Source: Patiria miniata (Eukaryota; Echinodermata; Asteroidea; Valvatida; Asterinidae). From it: 64,000 nucleotides of DNA. The notes under the pieces were generated by a model. It had not been told where the DNA came from. It made no database searches and saw only the letters and a program-made list of their open reading frames with translations. Positions 40,132 through 52,100 of the stretch are shown here, one piece after another (position 1 is the first letter of the stretch; the number at the start of each line of letters is the position of its first letter). A program made the translations under genes and the position numbers. The DNA lies in contig NW_024037072.1 in the NCBI RefSeq assembly GCF_015706575.1, forward strand, positions 26,103,162 to 26,167,161. The letters are read 5' to 3'.

Positions 40132-43100
40132 GTAGGCTTGGACTCACTTTTGGAGGCTGACGCCTTCAGAAATTCAGCGGTTGTTTCGTCAGACTCCAAA
40201 CGACGTGGTCCTATTTCGACCTAGCCCCATAAATGTGGCCTATTTACTGGACTGCCTCCGTAAACATAGGCCACACATCCACATGTACAAAAATCGTGTC
40301 GACGGAACCAATTTTTGATTTTCACATTTAGGCTTAGTTTGTAGGGTTTTTTTTGCTTTAGAAGCATACTCACCCTCTTTATAGGCTAATCAGAAAGTGC
40401 TGCCTTTTTCAGATGTCTAATTTTTGTGAAATTTCATGTTGAAATTTTGATACGCAAACGTGTAAAAATGAATCTGGAAATTTAACGAAAAATATACATC
40501 TGAAAAAGGCAGCACTTTCTGATTAGCCTATAAAGAGGGTGAGTATGCTTCTAAAGGGGCTTTCGAGTCAACTCGTACCTTGGGCAACTCGTACCTTGGA
40601 CAACTCGTACCTTGGACAACTCGTACCTTGGACATCTCGTACCTTGGACAACTCGTACCTTGGACGACTCGTACCTTCAATTAAGACGACTCGTACCATC
40701 AGAATAAAAAGTAGAGTACGTGCGTGACTTATACTCCTAGAACTATGAGGCTCCACGTAGTGGAGCCTCATAGGTTCAGAAGCCCGCAAAATTGTTGTCA
40801 GCACAAAACACTAATTAAGTACAAAAACGTCCATCCCAAGCAGGCCGTTTTCCACAGAACCGCTGCACAGTTTGCCCCTAAACTCCATACAATACCTCAT
40901 GACATACTCACGTTATGTGCACCCAACAAACATCGGTGGATTCTGTCTGTTTTTCGGCAAAAATGATGAAAAATATGCCCTTTCTGCACTGAGCCAACCT
41001 AACACTTGAAACGAGCACGCGTGCAGAATGATCGCAGTTATTTTCGGTTCGTACTTGCACTTGTACGCATGTGCATACTATCGTTCCGCTCCTACACCAT
41101 ACCCCCCGCGGCGCGCTCCGAGCGATCGAACCGAAAATAACTGCGATCATTCTGCACGCGTGCTCGTTTCAAGTGTTAGGTTGGCTCAGTGCAGAAAGGG
41201 CATATTTTTCATCATTTTTGCCGAAAAACAGACAGAATCCACCGATGTTTGTTGGGTGCACATAACGTGAGTATGTCATGAGGTATTGTATGGAGTTTAG
41301 GGGCAAACTGTGCAGCGGTTCTGTGGAAAACGGCCTGCTTGGGATGGACGTTTTTGTACTTAATTAGTGTTTTGTGCTGACAACAATTTTGCGGGCTTCT
41401 GAACCTATGAGGCTCCACTACGTGGAGCCTCATAGTTCTAGGAGTACGTGACTTAGTGTGCACAGTGTGTGGTTCGCTTCCTTGACTCTGAAACGATACG
41501 ATTCTTTTCAAGTTAAAGTTAATTTTTATCCCACAGAACCACATTCTAGATCTAATGGCTTTGCCAGGCAGCGTGATTTTCCGCGTTGGGCCTGCCGCAG
41601 GGCAATGAAATTTGACTGCCGGGCCGGGCCGGTCGGTCGTGCGCGGTACCGATGCCGGTGACTCGGAAGCGGCCGGCCGGCGCGGCGCGCGCGGCACTGC
41701 CATTCTGTTTTTAATGGAATTACATGTACTTGTACATTCCATGTGCATATTCAACGTTTGATTCGGTAGCTAAGATAATTTGTGAAATAAATTTTAATAT
41801 CCTTTTTTTTTTTTTTTTAGGTTCTGGATTTGGCAAGGACCAGATGACATCGACAGTTTATTCTTTTAGTGTGTGGTTCCTTGACTCCCACACGATACGA
41901 TGTTTTGCAAGTTAATTTAAAAAAAAATGTCACCGTGCACAGACGTCCATATTAACCGGTCAGCGCGGCGCAAGAACCGTGTCACTTTGCACGGATGGCT
42001 ACCGTAGGTTGACCGCAAACGTACCGCGTGGGCCTGTGCATGCCGCGCACACAGTGCGTGTAACCTAGCTGCCGCGGCCGGCTTCGCGCTAAATAAATTC
42101 CTCTTTTGGGGGGAAAGAGAGCCCATACCAAAAAGAGATTCGCCTTTATTTTAATAAGCAGTCCACTTTCAATGAGTTACGGTCCACTTTATTCAGCCTC
42201 GGATCATTATCCTGACTGACGGTACGACTTGACTTACGCGTGATGGTACGAGTCGTCTTAACTAAAGGTACGACTTGCCGAAGGTACGAGTTGTCCAAGG
42301 TACGACTCGGTATAATGACGTCGAGTTGAAGGTACGAGTTGTCCAAGGTACGAGTTGCCCAAGGTACGAGATGACCTGTTACCCTATTTAAGCAAAAAAA
42401 CCCTACAAACTAAGCCTCAATGTGAAAATCAAAATTTGGCTCCGTCGACACGATTTTTGTACATGTGGATGTGTGGCCTATCATGCCTATGTTTACGGAG
42501 GCAGTCCAGTAAATAGGCCACATTTATGGGGCTAATTTCGACCATGGAGCAAGGAAAACGGACGCACTGGCAGTGGATATTTTGCCGGAGACGGCAAACC
42601 TTCAGTAAACGTTAGTTTGCCGGATATGCACTGAACATGCGCAGTTACTGTTTTTTTGTACTTAAAACATTTTCCGGTGACAAATTTTAGTCTGGCTCCA
42701 TGCCAATATTATCGTTGTATTTTTGTATTAACGAATGTCAGACAAGTCGACCGTTGAGACAACTCGACTCGGGACAAGTCGACCGTTGAGACAACTCGAC
42801 CGTTGAGACAAGTCGACCGTTGAGACAACTCGACTCGGGACAAGTCGACCGTTGAGACAGCTCGACGGACTTAATGGAAATGTATACACGTGGAGCGGAA
42901 AAAGTTGCAAAAATCTGTGGCAGGACCGGTCCCGGGCGCGGCGCGGGCATACTCGATGCACAGAGGGCGCTCCGATCCGGTGGCTGTCGCGTCGGGCTGG
43001 CGCGCCCCGCCCGCGAGGACCGGGCGCCTGGCCCGGCACGCGGGCACGTCGACCGGCGCGGCAAGTCGCCGCACAGGCCCGGAAAAAACGAACGATGTGC

Positions 43101-46100
43101 ACGGACAATCACGCTGCGCTATATCAGCTCTGTATGCAACAAAAAAACTCATGTGTCATCACTCCCAAACGGCGATCAGCCGCCGTCAAAAATCCCCGGT
43201 ACTATCCCCAAAACTAGGCCCAAAAACATGCGAGGCGACTCAGCTGTCTCAACGGTCGACTTGTCTTTCCATATCGCACACACGGTCGAGTTGTCTCAAC
43301 GGTCGAGTTGTCTCAACGGTCGACTCGTCCCGAGTCGAGTTGTCTCAACGGTCGACTTGTCTGACCCCCGTATTAACAAGATGGGAATCATATATAATTT
43401 CGGACTTTATTTCCCTTTAAAAAAAAATCCTCCAGAGCCACAAATCTGAAAAAGAAAAAGAATTACTCTGCAATAAAATGTTTGAGACATATTAAAATAA
43501 TAAAAGAAGAATATTCTTATTTATTTGGGGATTGGAAAAAAAACCTTAAAATTGTGGCGGGGGTCAGGATTCGAACTCGGGACATCCCACTCACTAGAGC
43601 TTTGCCACTGCACCGACTGTGCTACACAACTTTGGTGGGAATTTAATACATGTTATAATTCAGCCCTATCTTAAAGAGTACAGCGCCCTCTGTTGATATG
43701 GATTGCTGCCGGCAAACCTTTAGTAAACGTTAGTTTGCCGGCGTTACCTCCGGCAAAATATACACTACCTTCAATTAGCGTTGGACAACGCGCGCGCGTT
43801 GCAAACATTACCTGCGCCGAATATGGTGAGTCGAGGATACAAAGTCTATGAAGAGTCTAAACAAATTTCTAAGTATTTCCTAACAAAATTGGAAATGTTT
43901 CTCAGTCCCAAATTGGTCCAACTCCAAGTAACTTGGACCCAACTTATCGCCTTTTTATTACATTCGGACTAGCAGTAGCAGTAGCACGACTAGTCCGAGT
44001 AACTTGGACTCTGGAGTTGGACCCAACTTATCGCCTTTTTATTACATTCGGACTAGCAGTAGCATGACTAGTCCGATTAACTTGGACCCAACTTATCGCC
44101 TCAACATTCGGACATGGTCTTGCGTAGTAGGGTCCAAGCTAGCCCCACTAGTGATGTGGCCACGATATTGCTGCGCTGTACATGTATCTCTGGCCGCACG
44201 CCAGGTTCTCCCTACCTACAGTGAGGGGTTTCTCAAAAAATTACGCAAATTTTCTTACAAATTACATATGGTTCATTGGTTGTATTACTCCAGCTCTAAA
44301 TGCCTATCGCATGCGATAAGCATTTGTATATGGGTATATATTATATTTGTCCTAATATCAAATTTTCCAAGAATTTTTTTAATCTTTCTGGAGCCCATAT
44401 GCACACGAAAATCGTCTGTTGATGGCAGCCAATTTGAATATAAAAAGCGATGACCCCAAAACTGTAATGTAGCGCTTATGCAAATTGATCTTGTCGCTCA
44501 GGCGCGTGAGTTGCGATGCGACGGCTGTTTCTTGATTCGCCCTGTATTGTGTTGCTGCTCGCTATAATACCGTCGGTTGTGAGATTTTACAGGAAACAGC
44601 CGTCGCATTGCAAATTGCGTGCCTGAGGGACAAGATCGATTTGCATAAGCGCGATGTCACAGCTTTGGGGTCATCGCCAACTGTCATTGCCATCTGTTCT
44701 GATGTGTGTTTAAAAATATCAGAATGCCACTTTTGAGTGTCATTTAGTCAGCTGTTTTGGTGAGTCTTTAACCTTACATAGGAACGGGGTCCTTAAGGTA
44801 CAGTAAGGATAACCCTAATTGCCTTAGTAACGCATGTTGTTGTTTTTTTACTTGGCCTAATACATGTACTGTACTTACATTGTACATGTACCTGTCCTTA
44901 AACAGTTAAATGGTCCACACATTTTCACTTGCAGGTACTGTAATCTGTGTTCAATTTCACATTTTAGAATCATCCTCAGAAGATGCAGAGCAATGTACAG
45001 CAGAAGATATTGCCAAGCGACTGGCTAAAAAGTACTTATTGGTGAGTGATGTCTCGCATTGAACATACGTATTACTTGGTAGTAGTGATGCTGCACATAC
45101 CAGTATAGTAGATAGCATCTGTAAACATCTGCATTCTCACTGTAGGCTTACATGGGAGAGGAATGACGGTTAAACACTTTGAACTTTTTATATGTCTGTT
45201 CTGTACATGTATGTATGTGAATTCAAACCTGTAGAAATACATGTATTATCTATAAAAGTATTGTACAAAAACTACTTTAATTTGTTGTCATATTGGTAAT
45301 CTTGCCAGCTGAAAACGTATTTTGGGAATTCCACTAGCTGGCCAAGCTATTTGTTCTTTTTTTATTACTACATGTAAACATTTGTACTAAGCCTGGTCTT
45401 TTATTCAAGTGAGCACACAATCACACATTAAGTACCTGTAATTCATGATTCAGCTTGGGCTCTCTAAAAGTTGGTCACTGGATTTTAGTTGCTTGTAAAT
45501 TACATGTACCGGTACTCACCTAGTCACCTTGCATTCCAATTCAGTTGAAAAGTAGCCTACCGGGTGGTATTCCGTATTCCACTTAACTGGCGGATGTAGG
45601 TTTCAATGTTTCCTAACAGAACAATGTACATGTACGTACCTGAAGTGCCATGGTTAAAGCTTGGATTTATTTGAAAAGCTGGAATGCATTTTTGCAAATT
45701 ACATGTACATGTATTGGTTTGACATTGTACATGTACATGTACATTTTGTTTTGTACACATGCATATGTAGCACTTGAACATCATGAACATGGTGCATGTA
45801 CTAAATGCATTGTTCTTGAACGTAAACATTTGTACTTGTGCTACATGTATATTTAGCACTATTTGGAATAGCACTCTTCTCAATATTCAATTTGCCCTAC
45901 AGGTACTAATATCATTTCAAATGTATAACTTTCCTCATCTGTTGTTAACTAGAAATCCAGCACAGACACAGAACAGTCAGACCATAAGGAAAATGAAAAA
46001 GCTGCTACCAGGGTGAGTATAAATGTCCAAATTCCACGGAGGTATTTTTAGAAAGATTCCCATACCTGGCCGTCACTACTTTTTCCCTGCAATGACCTAT

Positions 46101-49100
46101 CCACCATTAGAAAGTGATACATGTGTGTCTTAAAAGTCAAATTTAGCTGGGAAAATGCTAGAAAGCATTTACTGAGAAAACACTTGGAAATTTTCAGACC
46201 AGCCTTATAGGGTTTGTGCATAGGGTGACAACTGACAAGTGATGTCCAGGTATGGAAATCTTTCCGTATTTTTAAATTGTAGCTATACGGGGCGTCCTGA
46301 AAAAAATGGTGCATGTGAACCCCTCCATTTTTGCGGATGTTTACACCATTTTCAAGGTAATAGATTTAACTTGAGAATACCGTTTGTTTCATTGAGATTG
46401 CTTCTGTAAATCCAAAGATATGTTTGAATAACGGCAAAGCCATGAAACCCATTTTGTGCCACTTTCTGTGAAGCAGTGAAAATCAGTATAGTCCTAGTCT
46501 AAAACCAAATCACTTTACTATTAGTGATTTTAACATTTTTAAGCAGAGTGTGCAATGTTTATTTTTACTTAATTGAACTCTTTCATTGAAGTTTTAAAGA
46601 AGTGAACCTGTCTGTACTATTAAGTTGTTTCAACATAAGAACAAAACCCTATATTGTCATGTAAATGGAATGTTTGTCTCACACCCATAGGGATAATCTT
46701 ATCAAAAGAGCCATACTGGCATTGTCTGATCTTTGAAGCACTCGCTTCCTAAAAGTGGCACAGAATGGGGTTTTTTGGCTTTGCGGTTATTCAAACATAT
46801 CTCTGGATTTACAAAAGCAATCTTAATTTAACAAACGGTATTCTCAAGCTAAATCTGTAACCTTGAAGACCGTGTAAACATTTGCAGTAAATTCCGGTTG
46901 TAAATTGGTGAAAATGGTGGGGTTTACATGCACCATTATTTTCAGGACACCTTGTACTACATGTAGGTATCCTCTACCACGCAGGAAACAAGTGGCATAC
47001 TCTTCTGTTTCTTGTGTATGTCGGCTCTACTGTGTGTGTCAGCTCTTGATCAGGGTATCGAGTCCAAAGTAAATCAGCCACTGGCTTGGCTCCATCATAC
47101 ACAGTCTTTTAAAATCCTCCAAAGCCTCTCGGGGGAATTTTTGAAATGTCTGAGACAATTAGGGTTAGGTTATCACATAAAATCAATGGCGCAGTGCGTA
47201 AAGCGCTCGCCTCTCACCATTATGGCCTGGGTTCGATTCCCGACTCGGGTCATTGTGTGAGTAGAGTTGCTTGTTGATTCGCTCCTTTGCCAGAGGGTTT
47301 TTTCTCGGGTTTTCCTTCAGGCCGGGTCATACTTCATACGACTGTGAATACGATGTGATTTTGACGCCAGGAAGCATTTGCTGCGAAATTCACCGGAGTT
47401 AAAATGTGTTCAATATTTGCGAATTTGCAGCACAAAAACATTCCCTGCCATCACAAATTCACATTCGCGATCGCTTTCGCTCCGAGTTCGAACTGGCCTT
47501 ACCTCTGCAAAAATCATCATTTTCGATTTGGCACCATGGTAAGACATGGGTCGAATGGCGCTGCCCAAGGTGCCTTTATGTGCCTTTTAACTATGGCTGC
47601 GTCCTTCACAATCCAGCTTCTGCTGCAAGTAAGGACGATAAGCCTCCCAAATGTATTCATTTATTTAAGTGTAATTGTTGTTCTTTTTTCTCTTTGTTCC
47701 TCCCGCGTGTTTATCCTGAAGGTGGGCGATCCTTACGATGCAGACTTGAGTGACGTAGACACGGCTGCGTCTGTAGATACAGCCAGCGATATGGAGTGCC
47801 AGGAGGCACAGCTTGTGCCTCGTATTCTGTCTCCTTCCAGACGACCTAATGTGCCGTCAACCCGCACAGTCACAAGTAAACATGGTAAAGGCAACTGATA
47901 TTTGCTGGGACTGTTTTCATAGAGATGCTAAGCATGGAATTTTGCTCAGCACAGAAATCATTTGCTTAGCAAGAATGGGTTACCAATCAAAATGCCATGT
48001 GATGTGCAGTGGAGGTGCAGTCCAGCAAAGAAACTTAGAAGCCATTTTTTGAGGTGGTTTAACACACACCGCATGCGTTCTTAAAGACAAGGCGTGCATG
48101 CATTCTGGTAACACTATTGGTCGAATGAGCCCGGAGTGCGTGCGTACTACCTGAGCGCGACTCACGCGAGTCTGGTGCCACGACAGTGCCACCTCAGAAA
48201 ATGGCTGTCGCCGAATTAGTCTTTTGACTTCATGTAACTTTTTCAGCTGATGTTTGTCCTTGCTTCATAAATTCTTTCGCAATATTTTAAGCTTCATGAA
48301 ATAAACCATTATCATGTTGCGGCTATCTTGATTTTTTGCCCTTCAAATTAACGTAACCACAGCGAGGCTGGAAGGAAAAATAGTCTGTTTCCTTTGGCAC
48401 AAAAACATTGCCATTCAGTACTGTTATTGCATACAGGGAACATGACTGAAATGGTGGCAGCATGATAAAGGTCTGTTGGGCCTTGATTATTAAAGCTACA
48501 GTCCATCATTTGTAATTTGAGCATTTTGTTCGTTTGAAGCAACAAAAGAGTTCAAAATCTAATGAAGGACACTAAGCAACTAACCTGATGAAATTTCAGC
48601 TCAGCTTCAGCTGTACATTCCGAGAAAAACAGCATTCTAAGATCTCAATTTCAAATCAAAAGTTACTGAATCATGTTTTGAATTGTTTTGAATTGCAGTT
48701 ATACGCGACGTAGCGCACTGATCCGACGAATTATAACAACCGCGCGCGCGTGTGCGTCGTTCCAATACTTGTGCGCGCTGCACTGAATAACAAAACGAAC
48801 TACTAATTTAAATTTTCCTACGGTGCTTCTTAAGAATCACTGTTGGAACTGCCTTCTTTCGTTAATTACTTCAAAATGACAGCTTCCCAGAAAGAATAAT
48901 TTCACAGGGAGTTTAGTTTCCTTACTATCTTTCAACCAAGTTTGTTTTTCAACAATAATTACGCCAGTTACTTTTCGGATGGCTGCAAATGATGGACTAT
49001 AGCTTTAACAACTTTGATTATGCTATTGTAAAGATGTGGGGAGATATTTCACTTGTATCAATTTATTAAATTAATTATTTAACAATCGCTGGGTTATATA

Positions 49101-52100
49101 TATACATGTATTGGGGAAATAGTAAAGGGCTTGTTTGGTAACCCATGTACTGGCGTTGGTGTTTCACAGTAGTCTTGGTCCGTCAAAGACTGGATTTGAA
49201 TTTTATCCCCCTTTAATATGCAGCCAGTCCGTGACAAACGAGGTTTCTATCAACAAGATGAATCAAATCCAGTATTGGCAATATTGGCAGCCCTACCCAG
49301 GAAATTCTGAGCGTACCTCAAGCATGCTGTATTCAAGCTAAGGCCAAAAAAAAAAAGTCTCCGGTTTCTGGTATGGAGCTTGCCCAAAAAGTGGTGCGGC
49401 GACGCGGCTTTTTTGTTTTTTTACCTGATTTTTTTGCTTCAAATGTCGGCTGATGACTGCAAATGGTGCCCGACTAAACTTAGTGCAAATGTATGGGAGT
49501 CCAGAGAGGCCACATAAAGCTTATTCTCGACCATAACCCAATCTAAAAACACGTTAAAATTGTGCAGCAGCAGGATTCCAGTCAAACCAGTGAGTTTGGC
49601 GGTTTTGAGACATCATCTTTCATTGAAAAAAAACTTTTTCATGTTGCCGACGCGGATGGCTACAGCGACGCGCGCGCATACCAGAAACCGGAGACTTTTT
49701 TTTTTTGGCCCAATGCATGCGCGTGAGGTATGTTCAGAATTTCCCAGTTAGCGCTGCCAATATTGCCAAGACTGGCTTTGATTCATCTTGTTGATAGAGA
49801 CCTCTACCACCGTGGCAACTCACCACAATTGTCATGGGACTGGCTGCAAAATAGGGGAATTTACCCTGAATCGTGCGAATAAGTAAAAAGATAACGGTTT
49901 TGATTACTGTGAGCTTTCCTGCCGGACATGCGTTTGAGAGGTTGCAGTTCTCTGTTGTGAGGCGTGTGGGCCCTACACATGCATCCGTCATGCCCGAGCA
50001 ATACATGCAACCCCGATGGATATGAGATAATATAAGGCACACAGTGTTTATGAAGTAAACAGTCATTGTTACAAACTGGACAAGTAGGCTTTCAAGACAT
50101 GATTTAACTGCGGGATGCATTACTCTAATGACATGATCATGTTTGTTATCTGTATTATATCATTGAATTGCTTTACTTAGCAAACCCTTCCAAGTCAAAC
50201 CGGAAACTTCAACAACCAGTCCAACCCTCGGCAAGGCAAGTTCATCCAAGTTCTGCCAAGACTCTGCCTAGCCATCGGCATGACTCTAGAAGACCATCGG
50301 CCACACCAGAGAAAACTGCCCCAGTCCGCACCCCAAAGGAACAGCATCACTCACTCGAGAGTGACAGTGGGCTGTTTGTCTCCCCGTTCACAAGCCTGCC
50401 CCGACACTGCTTGCCCAAGATGAACGCGTCCGACACATCCACACCCACATCCGCGTGCGGCGACATCCGATCAGACCTGAATGACTCGTGCTTTGGCTTC
50501 GACAGCCTGATGGCTCCAGATCCCCTGGCTCCAATCTCGCCCGTGGACCCCGTGTCGCCGCCCAGTCACGTTTCTCGTTCACGATCTGCCCTCAGCGATG
50601 TTTCATTGACAGGAAACAGTAGTGCATCCACTTCGTATTCCGTCGTTAAGCCAGTGAAGCGGAAGGTGTCTGCAGCCATGGATGTGACAAGCCTTGTTCA
50701 GGAGAAGCCCCAGCCTGTCAAGAAACAGAAGAGACAGTTCAAGCGTGATGCAGTTGTGCATGTGAGTAGTATGCTCAGATCTCTGTACTTGAAAATACTG
50801 GCAAAGCTAATACGGTTCCCATTTTTCAAACTTTAAACCAATTTCAAAGTCTTGCTAATTATACAAGGGAGACACCATTGGTTTGAATCCTGCTTCCAAA
50901 GGTTGATTACTGTACATGAAAAGAGGCAGACACCAAGACAAACTGTCATCTATTGTTTGTTGGTTCTGATTATTAACAAACACAAAAATTAGGTTTTTAG
51001 TATTTTTGCCTTGTCGTGCTTGTTGTCTCTCTAACTACCTATGTAGCTACCCTAATTTATCAAACTCAACACCCAGGTTTTCGGTATTTTAATGGCCTGC
51101 TACAGTTGTGCAGTTGTGTCAAGTCAGGCCACTTTAACTGTACATTAGGTTTGATGTGCCAGTTATGATAAGGCAGGGTTCTCCCCAGGATTTTTTCAAA
51201 CCTGTGGGGGAAGTTTTGTTGTGATTCACCAACCTGCGAAGCCATGGCGTGGGGTTCGGGGCCCGCTTAAGGGCCCCGAAAAATTTTGAACTTTAGAGGC
51301 TCTCTGGTGCATTTTAGAGCAAATCTGGGGAGTCTTTGAGGAAGATTTTCCCTTAAAATTTAGAGGAGATCATGTGATATTTTTTGTAATTAAAAGAAAA
51401 AAATATATCAAAATTTTTAACTTAAAAAAAAAAATCAATATTTCAAAACCTGTGTTAAAACTTCCTGATCTAGAAAGTATGAATTATATTAACAAGCAAG
51501 TTTCAAATTAAGAAATTAAGGTGAAGAAAAATATCACTTTTGCTTCCGATTACATGCCTTTCAAAATAGCGTCGGTAAGTCGGAAAAATTATTTCGCCAA
51601 TTTTTTGGGCTGCTGATTGAATCATGGAGGAATAAAAACACTTGATTGAATGGAGCATATTGAACAAGGAATCATGTAGTTTTGTGCCTGGATTATTTTC
51701 CTTTGCACCACGAAAATTATCAAGACTGACCATCAAAAGTGATTAAAACTTGCCTCACCTAATTAAAAATATATTTGAGGTAGTTGATTCCACAATATGT
51801 TTAACGTACATCATGGCCCCTGGCGCCGTCAACATTCAGTCTGGCCGGCTGTACATGGCGCTGTGCTCACGGCGCAGCATCAGTGTGCATTACTGAACTG
51901 TGTACGGCCCATCCCATGTGGCTGAAAATTTTGCACCACTGCTTCTAAGAAGCATGCTACGCGTACGATGTTTCGCCATACGTTCGAGCTTTGCAATCTC
52001 GTCATTTTAATGGAAAATACATACACAGAAAATAGAGATCACGTTCTGTGAATTAATTTGCAGAAATTCTCTTTCTCCATCGATGTTTGTTTGGTGTTTT

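Larger units (their letters stand above)
40222..42534. mobile_element. 2.3-kb long-TIR foldback element (MULE/TU-like)
   Basis: Flanked by the 9-bp duplication ATTTCGACC (40,213-40,221 and 42,535-42,543). Both ends begin TAGCCCCATAAATGTGGCCT and stay inverted for ~130 bp, followed by inverted arrays of ~16-bp units. A 715-bp foldback and a 199-bp hairpin are inserted in it. No transposase seen. A 9-bp duplication fits the Mutator-like superfamily. Lies in sororin intron 1. Confidence 0.88.
42572..43766. mobile_element. ~1.2-kb inverted-repeat element with AGTGxATATTTTGCCGGAG ends
   Basis: Left end near 42,572 and right end near 43,766 are inverted copies of GTGGATATTTTGCCGGAG, and each is followed by a small palindrome GGCAAAC..GTAAACGTTA..GTTTGCC. 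It encloses the 637-bp foldback and a tRNA-like segment. Target duplication not clear. Confidence 0.6.

Noticed and set aside
40568-40700. CRISPR-like array
   Set aside because: Units are contiguous 16-bp repeats without unique spacers, paired with an inverted array, in animal DNA.
40568-41754. Open frames of up to 180 codons through the 715-bp foldback
   Set aside because: The same peptide appears on both strands because the arms are inverted copies; no known domain.
42728-43449. Several overlapping open frames of 90-190 codons on both strands
   Set aside because: They arise from GC-rich sequence and inverted arrays of the 637-bp foldback; the peptides just echo the repeat units and overlap one another on opposite strands.
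50388-50582. Minus-strand frame opposite sororin exon 5
   Set aside because: Shadow of the real coding exon.
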